From Planctomycetota bacterium (GTDB lineage: Bacteria; Planctomycetota; Planctomycetia; Isosphaerales; Isosphaeraceae), in contig JAJYWB010000010.1 in the NCBI GenBank assembly GCA_021791715.1, positions 41,627-105,626 on the forward strand: a stretch of 64,000 nucleotides of DNA, given 5' to 3'. Of the stretch, positions 27,034 to 35,359 are shown one piece after another; within the stretch, counting starts at the first letter, position 1, and each line of letters opens with the position of its first letter. Position numbers and translations under genes: made by a program. The notes below the pieces were generated by a model. It saw only the letters and a list, made by a program, of their open reading frames with translations. It made no database searches and was not told where the DNA came from.

Positions 27034-28659
27034 TCAACCCGATGCATTCGGATCGACCGCTTGTGGAATCATCCGCGAAAGCGTTTCGAGCCGATCGGCG
27101 TCGGCGGCGACCTTATCGGTTCGGATTCGGACGATCCGAGGGAATCGAACCGCGATCCCCGATTTATGTCGCGGCGAACGACGAATCCCCTCGAACGCGA
27201 GTTCGAATACGAGCTCGGGCTTGATCGTCCGAACGGGACCGAATTTCTCAACCATATTGTTACGTATAAATCTATCAATTAGTTGTATTTCGTCGTCGGT
27301 CAAACCCGAATACGCCTGCGCAATCGGGACGAGGGCGTCGTCTTTCCAAACGCCGAAGGTGTAATCGGTATAAAGCCCTGCGCGTTTGCCGTGGCCGCGG
27401 CGTGCGGCGATCAAAACGGCGTCGACGACGAGCGGGTCTACCTTCCACTTCCACCAATCGCCCCGTTTGCGACCGACTCGATACGGCGATCCCGAGCGTT
27501 TCAGCATCAACCCCTCGGCGCCGATCGATCGCGCCCGGTCGCGCTCGTCGGCGAGCGCCCTCCAGGAATCGGCCTCTATAATTTCTGATATTATTATTCG
27601 ATCACGCTGCAACCAGGAAAGATTCGAGCGGGTTTCTTTAAGAAGTTCGCGGCGGGATTCGAATCCACGATCGCGAATATCGATACCGTTGAATTCGAGC
27701 ATGTCGTAAGCGATCAGGATCACGGGGATTTCGGCGAGGAGCTTCTTGCCGGGTTTCAATCGTCCGATTCGTTTTTGAAGAGAATCGAATCCAAGCGGGC
27801 GATCGTCGCGCCACGCGAGTATCTCTCCGTCGATCACGGTTCCGTTCGGCAGAGCCGCAACGACTTCGGCGAGTTCGGGATAACGGTCGTCGACGAGTTC
27901 CTCGCCTCGAGTCCAGATGAACGATCGCCCCGATCGTTTAATGACCTGAGCGCGAATCCCGTCCCATTTCCATTCGGCGCGCCAACCGGCGATCGATCCC
28001 AGATCTTCGGGCGATCCTTCGACCGGATACGCGAGACAAAACGGATAAGGCCTGCCGACGTCGGCGTCGCTTTCGTCGCCGGCGATCAACGACCGATAAA
28101 ACTCGGGAGTCGGATTCCAATCTCCCATGAGCCGATGTGCGATCGTCGCCTCTTCGATTCCGCTCGCACGCGCCAGCGCTCGTTCGACCAGACGTTGCGA
28201 AACGCCGACGCGAAATCCACCTGTGATCAACTTATTCCAAACAAAACGTTGCGATCGATCGAGTTCGTTCCAGGCGTCTATCAACATCGTTCGCCGATTC
28301 GATTCGTCGGCTTCACGCAAGGGGATCAGCGTGTGTTCGATCCAATCGGTCAGCGATCTTGTTTGCGAGCGATTGTCCAAAGAATCGGCGAGCAAGAGGG
28401 CGATCGTCTCGGCGACGTCGCCGACCGCGTCGTAACACTCGGCGAAGAGCCAATCGGGAACGCCCGCCTCGGCCGCGGCCCACGCCCTCAATCGCGGCGC
28501 GTCGACGACTCTTTTGAGCTTACGCCCGATCAAATAATAAACCGCCCACGCGGCGTCCTCGGCGCTCGCCGTCTCAAAATAGCGAACGAGCGCTTCGACC
28601 TTCTCGTTCGTTTTGGTCGTCGAATCGACCTGTAAATAAAGATCCGTAAACGCTTTCAT
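27034..28659 (-). CDS. ATP-dependent DNA ligase (cisplatin-damage-response type, TIGR04120-like)
   Basis: 541 residues. An N-terminal DNA-binding domain (1-200) precedes the nucleotidyltransferase core. The adenylated lysine is K231 in WKWDG (motif I KxDG). Other motifs are DGEILAW (motif III-like), AEGLMLK (motif IV) and DWWKWK (motif V). The OB domain is C-terminal. The start overlaps the stop of the upstream exonuclease gene by 4 bp (28656-28659), showing translational coupling. This ligase family occurs with an MBL exonuclease, an Lhr-like helicase and a phosphoesterase in a DNA-damage cluster; only ligase and exonuclease are present here. It should seal nicks using ATP. Confidence 0.95.
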   Translation of the reverse strand: MKAFTDLYLQVDSTTKTNEKVEALVRYFETASAEDAAWAVYYLIGRKLKRVVDAPRLRAWAAAEAGVPDWLFAECYDAVGDVAETIALLLADSLDNRSQTRSLTDWIEHTLIPLREADESNRRTMLIDAWNELDRSQRFVWNKLITGGFRVGVSQRLVERALARASGIEEATIAHRLMGDWNPTPEFYRSLIAGDESDADVGRPYPFCLAYPVEGSPEDLGSIAGWRAEWKWDGIRAQVIKRSGRSFIWTRGEELVDDRYPELAEVVAALPNGTVIDGEILAWRDDRPLGFDSLQKRIGRLKPGKKLLAEIPVILIAYDMLEFNGIDIRDRGFESRRELLKETRSNLSWLQRDRIIISEIIEADSWRALADERDRARSIGAEGLMLKRSGSPYRVGRKRGDWWKWKVDPLVVDAVLIAARRGHGKRAGLYTDYTFGVWKDDALVPIAQAYSGLTDDEIQLIDRFIRNNMVEKFGPVRTIKPELVFELAFEGIRRSPRHKSGIAVRFPRIVRIRTDKVAADADRLETLSRMIPQAVDPNASG

Positions 28660-29804
28660 TCAAGTAATCCCGCATCTTCATTGCGAACGACGGACCGCGA
28701 CGATTCGATATCGGTCGATCCGTTCTCGCCGTCGATCGTGTCCGACGAGGTAAGAGTTGAAACCGCGGCCGCGGCGTTGTCGCTTAAGGAATCGTCGTCG
28801 GTCGAATCGATTCGTTCGCCTTCAAAGCGTGTGGAAACGATTTTGGCGTCGATCCCGCGCTCGAGGAGGAGCCTCGCCACGACCGCCGAATAGCCGTGCG
28901 TCACCCAAACCTCGCTCGCCCCGGTCGCTTCGATCGCTCCCAATAATCCAGGCCAATCGGCGTGATCCGAGATCACAAATCCACGATCGACGCCGCGGCG
29001 TCGGCGAGTCCCGCGGATCGTCATCCAACCCGAGGCGACCGCGGTTGAAACCTCGCCGAACCGCCTCGCCCAAGGCGATCCCCAGGCCGAGGGGGGCGCG
29101 ACGATCAAAGCTTTTGACCAATCAAAACCTTTTGATGCGGACTGAACCGTGGCGATCTCGGGAAGCTCGACTCCCGCCGAGCGATATGCGCGATTCATCG
29201 CCTCGACCGCTCCGTGCGCGAAGATCGGGCCGATCGAACGGTCGACGCTCGCCAAAATCCGCTGAGCCTTCCCCAACGAATAAGCGAGTAATAAACTCGC
29301 TTTCCCGGCGGCCTGATTCTCGATTCGCCACGAGTCGATCGCGGCGAAAACCTCGGCCGACCTCGCCCAGCGATAAATCGGCAGCCCGAACGTCGATTCG
29401 GTAATAAAAAGATGACATTTCACCGATTCAAACGATGCGCAGGTCGGATCGTGATCGACTTTATAATCTCCCGAAACGACGGCGACATATCCCGAATGTT
29501 CGATTCGTATCTGCGCCGATCCCAATACGTGCCCCGCGGGATGAAGCGAAACCGTAACGTCGCGGATTCGCACGGCTTCGCCATAAGCGATTGATTGCAC
29601 GAGCGCGTCGGCGCCCATGCGAAGCTGAAGCGGGTGTTTTCCAGGATCGGATGTGAGATACGATCCGCAACCCCGCCGCGCGTGATCGGCGTGCGCGTGC
29701 GTGATCACGGCGCGTTCGACGCGTCTCCAGGGATCGATAAAGAAATCTCCGGGCTCGCAGTAAAGCCCGGCTTCGGTCAATCGCAAAATCGGATTCGCGC
29801 TCAT
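28656..29804 (-). CDS. Ligase-associated DNA damage response exonuclease (metallo-beta-lactamase fold)
   Basis: 382 residues. The MBL metal motif THAHADH is at about 35-41 (H36, H38, D40, H41), and further ligands are likely in PAGHVLGSAQ and SGDYKVDHD. This sequence pattern is the TIGR04122 family, an mRNA 3'-end-processing-factor-like exonuclease always found next to the ATP-dependent ligase. Here its stop overlaps the ligase start. The C-terminal 50 residues are Ser/Asp-rich and probably disordered, longer than usual. It is predicted to process DNA ends before ligation. This is probably the first gene of the pair; the promoter should lie just above 29804. Confidence 0.93.
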   Translation of the reverse strand: MSANPILRLTEAGLYCEPGDFFIDPWRRVERAVITHAHADHARRGCGSYLTSDPGKHPLQLRMGADALVQSIAYGEAVRIRDVTVSLHPAGHVLGSAQIRIEHSGYVAVVSGDYKVDHDPTCASFESVKCHLFITESTFGLPIYRWARSAEVFAAIDSWRIENQAAGKASLLLAYSLGKAQRILASVDRSIGPIFAHGAVEAMNRAYRSAGVELPEIATVQSASKGFDWSKALIVAPPSAWGSPWARRFGEVSTAVASGWMTIRGTRRRRGVDRGFVISDHADWPGLLGAIEATGASEVWVTHGYSAVVARLLLERGIDAKIVSTRFEGERIDSTDDDSLSDNAAAAVSTLTSSDTIDGENGSTDIESSRSVVRNEDAGLLE

Positions 29805-29896
29805 CCCTCAGTTATAGCCGGACGGGGAGGGATCGGTGAACGTCCGAGGCGGAGACGCCAAAGCCGGGTCGAGCGCGATTCGGGTAGCATGAGAGG

Positions 29897-30409
29897 TCAA
29901 TGCAGAATATTAAGTCCTTTTAACTCTCGATTTTTATTCACAAGTTCTAATGCTTTTTTCTCGATTTTTAACAATTTAACAAGTTGCGAAGCCGAGCAAC
30001 CGAGTCGATTCGAGGCCGCGGCGACGTCCCAGCCCTCCTTGGCGGTCGCGTCGAGCGCCTCGGCGAGGATCGCGGGAAAATCGGCGTGCGCGGGATTGAT
30101 CGCGATCTTTCGATCGCGGAGCCTGCTTTTCCATAAGTTCGATACGGCTTGATCGTCGGTCGTTTCGACGCGGACCGAGACCGCGAGCGAACGACGCAAG
30201 CGGTCGAGCGCGACGCGTCGATTCTCGCTCTGGCTTCTCCGCTCGTTAGCCTCGACGACGATCCCGGTCGGCAAGTGCTTAAGAACGACCGCGGTTTCGA
30301 CCTTGTTTCGGTTTTGTCCCCCCGGGCCCGACCGACGCGAGAAAGTCACGCGGCAATCGGCGAGCAATCGCTCTTCGGGAAACGCCGCGGGATGTTCGAG
30401 TTCCATCAT
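29897..30409 (-). CDS. Class I release-factor-like protein (RF-1 domain, GGQ motif)
   Basis: 170 residues. The GGQ motif is at 30-32 (SGPGGQNRNKVET), which catalyses peptidyl-tRNA hydrolysis in release factors. It has no codon-recognition domain. The length suggests a ribosome-rescue or peptidyl-tRNA hydrolase role like ArfB or mitochondrial mtRF-R, though it is not clearly ArfB. The basic C-terminus (LLKIEKKALELVNKNREL) could enter the mRNA channel. AAGGAGGG lies just upstream; ATGs at 30409 and 30406 are both suitable. Confidence 0.85.
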   Translation of the reverse strand: MMELEHPAAFPEERLLADCRVTFSRRSGPGGQNRNKVETAVVLKHLPTGIVVEANERRSQSENRRVALDRLRRSLAVSVRVETTDDQAVSNLWKSRLRDRKIAINPAHADFPAILAEALDATAKEGWDVAAASNRLGCSASQLVKLLKIEKKALELVNKNRELKGLNILH

Positions 30410-30917
30410 CAACCCTCCTTCGCGTATTGAAAATCGAATCGAACGGCGGCGCCGACACTCGGAGTCCCTCGTCCCGGATCGCTCGATCGATCGATCTCGT
30501 CACCCCCACGACACATGACGTCCCTCGTCCCTGATCGCTCGATCGATTTCGTTTCGTAAAAGAAAACGCATTTCGCCGACATAATAAGCCGACGTCGATG
30601 CGGCGAAACACAAATACGAGAGAGTGTCGATTGAAGCGATCGGCGACGTCTTTCGCTCGCATCGCGATCCGAGAATCGATCTCAATCACAAAGCATTCGA
30701 TGCGAATCGATTCGATGCGACCTAGTGTTGATGATAACCGGTTCGCGACGGAACGGCTTCTCGAACGGACGACCAAAACGAGGCGGGACGTCATCCTCAA
30801 AAGCGCCTCGATTTTGCCGGAGCGTGGATATCCGGGTCGTCGTCACAATCAAGCCCCCGTCGTTCCGTTCGCGAACCGGCTTGAAATCACGCTCATTTCT
30901 CCCTGGAGTCGATCCCA
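30410..30917. other. Divergent intergenic region with a 56-bp-spaced direct repeat
   Basis: 508 bp between the release-factor-like gene (minus) and the ELWxxDGT gene (plus). A direct repeat beginning GTCCCTCGTCCC and continuing through GATCGCTCGATCGAT occurs at about 30464 and 30520. No credible gene is seen. Both promoters must lie here. Confidence 0.5.
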
Positions 30918-33518
30918 ATGTTCGGTCGAACGCCCGGAAACTTTCGCTTGTTCCAAAAACAAGGATTCGCGCAGCCCAGGCGAGCGCGAAGTTCGCCGCC
31001 GAAGAGCGAAAAACGAACGCGCTTTCGTTATCTTCCTGAATTCGAAACATTGGAACTCGTCAGACTCTTATCGACCGCGTCCGCGGCGCTCGTCGCCGAC
31101 ATCATTCCCGGCTCCGTGGGATCGAACCCGATCGACCTGACGGCGGTCGGAAATCGCCTCTTCTTTCTCGCGAGCGACGGCGTTCAAACCTACGACACGC
31201 TTTGGACGAGCGACGGAACCGCCGCGGGTACGATCGAATTATCCACAAATTTAGAACCCTCCGCGCCTGTCGCGGTCGGGTCGATCGCGTACTTCACGGC
31301 GACCGATTCGCAAACGGGCGCGGTCGGCCTATATCAAACGAACGGAACAATCGCGGGCACAAGCGAGGTCGCTCCGCTTCCCGATTCGTCGACCGAATCG
31401 ATCGCCGTTTTAAACGGAACGATTTATCTCCAGATTTATGATTTTTCAACAAATGCGAACGAATTATGGAAAAGCGACGGGACCGCCGCGGGAACTTCAC
31501 TGGTGACGCCGATTCCCCAGGCGAGCGATTTCACCGCGGCCGGGAATTATTTATATTTCACCGCGAGCGATCCCACGCACGGCGACGAATTGTGGAAAAC
31601 CGACGGAACCGCGGCGGGTACGGGGCTTGTCGCCGACATCAATCCGGGCCCCGGGGGATCGTATCCGACCGATCTCACCGATCTCAACGGAACGCTCTAT
31701 TTTTTAGCGACGAACGGCACGACATATAATGAACAACTTTGGGAAAGCGACGGAACCGCCGCGGGAACGTTCCAGATCGCCCCGAACGTTTCGCCGATCG
31801 CTCTAACCGCGGCCGACGGCGAACTCGTGTTCACGGGTGAAGATACGACCTCGTTCGCGCCCGGTCTTTATACAAGCGACGGCACGACCGCGGGAACTTC
31901 GCTCGTTTCGTCGCTTCCCGTCGGGACTCCGATGGGGCTCGTCGTCGCGGGGAACACGGCGTATCTCGGGATTTACGCTCAAGGAGCCTCGGGGTTTGAA
32001 CTTTGGAGTTCGAGCCTCGCTTCGGGTTCGACCGCGGTTCCGCTGGCGACGGTTCAAGCGGCGTCGAATTTCACCGCGTCGGGGGGCGATTTCTGGTTCA
32101 CGGCGCAAACCGCGACCGCGGGCGAACAGCTTTGGGAAAGCGACGGAACCGCCGCGGGAACCTTGATGATCACCGATCTCAATCCGTCCGCCGGGGGCGC
32201 GAACGCGCAGCAACTTACCGATGTAAGCGGAACTTTATTCTTTACCGCGAACGACGGCGTGCACGGAGACGAACTTTGGTCGGCTTCGACGGCGCAACCG
32301 ACGGTCGCGATCGCGGGGACGCCCGACACCACGTTCGAGGGGTCGCCGATCACCCTCGCCGGCTCGATCGGCGGAATCGCCTCGGGAACTTATGTCGAAA
32401 CTTGGAGCGTGACGTTCAACGGCTCGACCTACGCTTCGGGAACCGGACAATCGTTTACATTCACACCCGACGAGGAGGGAACTTACGTCGTTTCGACGAG
32501 CGTCGAGTCCCAGGCCGGCGGAACTCCGATCGTTTCGACCTCGACTTCGATCGACGTTTCCGCAGCGGCTCCCACGCTTGTGCTCAATGGAGAATCGGTC
32601 GGGGCTCGCGGTCAGATGATCGCTCTCAAACTTTCGACGAGTTCTCCTTCGAGCGTCGATCAGGCCGCAGGGTTTTCTTATACGATCTCGTGGGGCGACG
32701 GCTCGCCGACTGCGACCGTTTCCGCGGGATCGATTCTTATGCTCAATCATGTGTATCAACATACTGGCGTGTATACGATCACCGCGACCGCGACCGACGA
32801 CGACGGCATGAAGAGCTCCGCGACGACGACTTCGATCACGATCTCCCCCGTCGCGATCGAGCCCGATCCGCTCAATCCCGCGCTCACCGATCTGGTCGCC
32901 GGAGGATCGATTTCGAACAGCGTGATCTCATTTGTTTCTGGAACGCAGGCGGGATCGGTGACGGTATTGATCAACGGTGTGAACGAGGGAACATACGATC
33001 CGACGGGTGCGATTTTCGCTTACGGACAATCGAACGCCGACGTGATCTGGGCGTCGGATTCGATCACGCTGCCGACGCTCTTTTTCGGCGAAGGGATTCT
33101 TAAAGGAGGAGGAGGCCCGAGCGCGCTCGTCGGCGGATCGGGAACGAACGTATTGATCGGAGGGCTCGGTCCGAGCGTCTTGATCGGCGGCGGAGGATCG
33201 AATGTGATGATCGGCCGCTCGGGTGATGATTTGATGATCGCGGCGTCGACGATCTACGATCGGAACGCGGCGGCGATCGAGGCGATTCTCGCCGAATGGG
33301 ATCAGCCGATTTCGCTTGCGAGCCGCGTGTCGAGCCTGACCGAGGGGATCTCCACTCCCGCGGGTCTGATTTCGCTCGATCAAGCGTCGATCGTCGTCGC
33401 CGACACGTTCGATCTCATTATCGGCGGCGTCGCCCCCGATTGGTTCATCGTCGACCCGCAAAACGACTTGGTGTGGAACACCGAGGAGGCTGGATCGCTG
33501 CTGAGCGAGATTTCGTAG
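30918..33518 (+). CDS. ELWxxDGT-repeat surface protein with PKD and glycine-rich beta-roll domains
   Basis: 866 residues. The basic N-terminus contains a degenerate form of the planctomycete sorting motif (YLPEFETLELVRLL). Residues about 90-460 carry about eight ELWxSDGTAAGT repeats, predicted to form a beta-propeller. A PKD-like domain covers about 575-650 (SYTISWGDGSP, TGVYTITATATDDDG). A glycine-rich segment at about 730-775 (GGSGTNVLIGG, GGGGSNVMIG) resembles RTX-type calcium-binding beta-rolls, and the C-terminus (AAAIEAILAEWDQP) is common in planctomycete surface proteins. GGAG lies about 9 nt before the ATG. It is probably exported and adhesive or structural; no catalytic site is seen. 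Confidence 0.87.
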   Translation: MFGRTPGNFRLFQKQGFAQPRRARSSPPKSEKRTRFRYLPEFETLELVRLLSTASAALVADIIPGSVGSNPIDLTAVGNRLFFLASDGVQTYDTLWTSDGTAAGTIELSTNLEPSAPVAVGSIAYFTATDSQTGAVGLYQTNGTIAGTSEVAPLPDSSTESIAVLNGTIYLQIYDFSTNANELWKSDGTAAGTSLVTPIPQASDFTAAGNYLYFTASDPTHGDELWKTDGTAAGTGLVADINPGPGGSYPTDLTDLNGTLYFLATNGTTYNEQLWESDGTAAGTFQIAPNVSPIALTAADGELVFTGEDTTSFAPGLYTSDGTTAGTSLVSSLPVGTPMGLVVAGNTAYLGIYAQGASGFELWSSSLASGSTAVPLATVQAASNFTASGGDFWFTAQTATAGEQLWESDGTAAGTLMITDLNPSAGGANAQQLTDVSGTLFFTANDGVHGDELWSASTAQPTVAIAGTPDTTFEGSPITLAGSIGGIASGTYVETWSVTFNGSTYASGTGQSFTFTPDEEGTYVVSTSVESQAGGTPIVSTSTSIDVSAAAPTLVLNGESVGARGQMIALKLSTSSPSSVDQAAGFSYTISWGDGSPTATVSAGSILMLNHVYQHTGVYTITATATDDDGMKSSATTTSITISPVAIEPDPLNPALTDLVAGGSISNSVISFVSGTQAGSVTVLINGVNEGTYDPTGAIFAYGQSNADVIWASDSITLPTLFFGEGILKGGGGPSALVGGSGTNVLIGGLGPSVLIGGGGSNVMIGRSGDDLMIAASTIYDRNAAAIEAILAEWDQPISLASRVSSLTEGISTPAGLISLDQASIVVADTFDLIIGGVAPDWFIVDPQNDLVWNTEEAGSLLSEIS

Positions 33519-34145
33519 CTCAGAGAAACAAAGGTCGCCGTCGCCGATATCGATCTTAAGAGATATCGGCGATGAGCGATCGATTTAAGATTCGCCGGGT
33601 CCGATCGATTCGCCCTCGGCCGTATCGGTTTGGCGGCGACGCCCCGGTTCATTCCAAAATCGAGATCGTCAAAACAGCCGACGGAACCGAGAAATCGTTG
33701 CCGGACGGACAAATACTATTCAAAATTTCTTACGTATAAATATCAACTCTATATAAAATCTTCTGGATACTCGCCTCGATCCCGTAGGCTCACGGAGCCG
33801 CTCATCGCGTTCCATTTTCGCATTCCCGCCCAAAATAACCTATCCATCTACATTTATTAATTATATATCGTATTTAGTTTATTGATAATCTTTTGGTCGT
33901 GATTGATAAAAAGCGGCCGTTCGCGAATTCGAGGCCGAAAGCGAAGGGCTCGCGTTTGGATGCGGCGGATCGATCGCCGAGGGAGATTGGTCGCGAGTCG
34001 AACGAGCCTTCCGGCTGAGGAATAGGCGCCGCCTTCGGAGGCCGAAATCGGCCTGATTCACTGTATCGGTTGCATCGATCGGGCGAGGGCGATAAATTGA
34101 TTCCGTGTTCACGGAATCCAGGGCGGGATCGTGGAGGACTCGACG
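33519..34145. other. Gap after the surface-protein gene; no gene seen
   Basis: 627 bp. It contains the hairpin at 33541-33572 (listed separately), an AT-rich patch at about 33715-33880, and the Shine-Dalgarno of the FAH gene (GGAGG at about 34132). Overlapping ORFs on the minus strand are Arg/Pro-rich noise. Confidence 0.4.
33541..33572 (+). terminator. Perfect 11-bp stem hairpin downstream of the ELWxxDGT gene
   Basis: TCGCCGATATC and GATATCGGCGA are separated by 10 nt, starting 23 nt after the stop codon. There is no U-run, so it may be a factor-dependent terminator or an RNA 3'-end stabiliser. Confidence 0.5.
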
Positions 34146-35102
34146 ATGAGGGTTTGTCGCTTCCAGTTGGACGAGGAGATTCTGATCGGCTTTTACGCCG
34201 ACGATCGCGTGATTCCTCTCCACCAGGCGAACGAGGCGTATTTTGACGCCGAGGGGGAGGAATTGCCGTTCGCGGCGACCGAAGACATTCTCGAACTCCT
34301 TCCTCCCGAGGGAACGCTCTTCGCCGAGGCCAAAATCCTCGCCGATTGGATCGGCGAACTCGATCCAATGACGCTCGACGAGTTGTCGATGCCGATCGAA
34401 GAGGTGACGATCCTGCCTCCGGTCGATTTACCCGCCAAGGTGTTCCTGCTCGCGGGGAATTACGCCAAGCATGTTACCGAACGAGGCGGACAGGCCGCCG
34501 AAAGATCAGAAACATTCCCTTATGTATTTATGAAGCCGGCGACGACGATCAATCACGCCGGCGGCGTCGTGCTTTTGCCCAAAGTTTCGCCGCATCATGT
34601 CGATTGGGAGTGCGAGTTGGGCGTGGTGATCGGCCGCGAGTGTCGCCATGTCGACGAGGCCGACGCGCTCGAGTATGTCGCGGGTTATACCGTCGTCAAC
34701 GACATATCCGATCGCAAATTCAAACCGAATCCCGCGAGGAAGGCTCGTGAGCGCGACGCGTTTTTCGATTGGATGCACGGAAAGTGGCACGATACGTTCT
34801 GCCCGATCGGTCCATGCATCACTTCGGCGGACGAGATCCCCGATCCTCAAAAGTTAAGGTTGAAATTGAGCGTGAACGGAGACGTGAAACAAGACGCGTC
34901 GACCGCCGAGATGGTGTTTCCCGTCGCCGCGGTCGTATCGTTTCTCTCACGACTGGTCACGTTGCAGCCGGGAGACGTGATCGCGACGGGAACCCCTTCG
35001 GGGGTCGGGTCGGCGACGGGAACGTATCTTAAGTCGGGCGATTTGATCGAGGCGACGATCGAGCGGATCGGTACGCTCGCAAATCCGGTTGAAGCCGAGT
35101 GA
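34146..35102 (+). CDS. Fumarylacetoacetate hydrolase (FAH) family enzyme
   Basis: 318 residues from the ATG at 34146, preceded by GGAGG; a GTG at 34131 is also in frame. The metal triad of the family is visible: E155 and E157 in DWECELG and D186 in VVNDISDR. ATGTPSGVG near the C-terminus is the usual FAH closing motif. The family hydrolyses or decarboxylates beta-diketo acids and 2-oxo acids using Mg2+, for example acylpyruvase, oxaloacetate decarboxylase, or ring-cleavage steps. The specific substrate cannot be told. Pyruvate carboxylase is encoded 257 bp downstream, so an oxaloacetate-related activity is conceivable, but this is inference. Confidence 0.9.
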   Translation: MRVCRFQLDEEILIGFYADDRVIPLHQANEAYFDAEGEELPFAATEDILELLPPEGTLFAEAKILADWIGELDPMTLDELSMPIEEVTILPPVDLPAKVFLLAGNYAKHVTERGGQAAERSETFPYVFMKPATTINHAGGVVLLPKVSPHHVDWECELGVVIGRECRHVDEADALEYVAGYTVVNDISDRKFKPNPARKARERDAFFDWMHGKWHDTFCPIGPCITSADEIPDPQKLRLKLSVNGDVKQDASTAEMVFPVAAVVSFLSRLVTLQPGDVIATGTPSGVGSATGTYLKSGDLIEATIERIGTLANPVEAE

Positions 35103-35359
35103 TCGAGAAAATCCGCGATCGACGCGTCCAACTCGAGGATTCGCGGTTTTACGTTCGAGCGAGATTGCGGGCGGTCGCGGATCGAAAATCAATACCCGTC
35201 AATCGGGCGCAAACCCCGCGCGTTCTTGAACGAACCGCTCGATCGCGGCGCGATCGGCGTGTAACATGATACATTCGCCGTCGAGCGGCGTCGAGGAACA
35301 ACCCGCGGCGATCGCGTCGAGGCGACTCGTTATACATCAATTGTTAATTGAGTGAAGAA

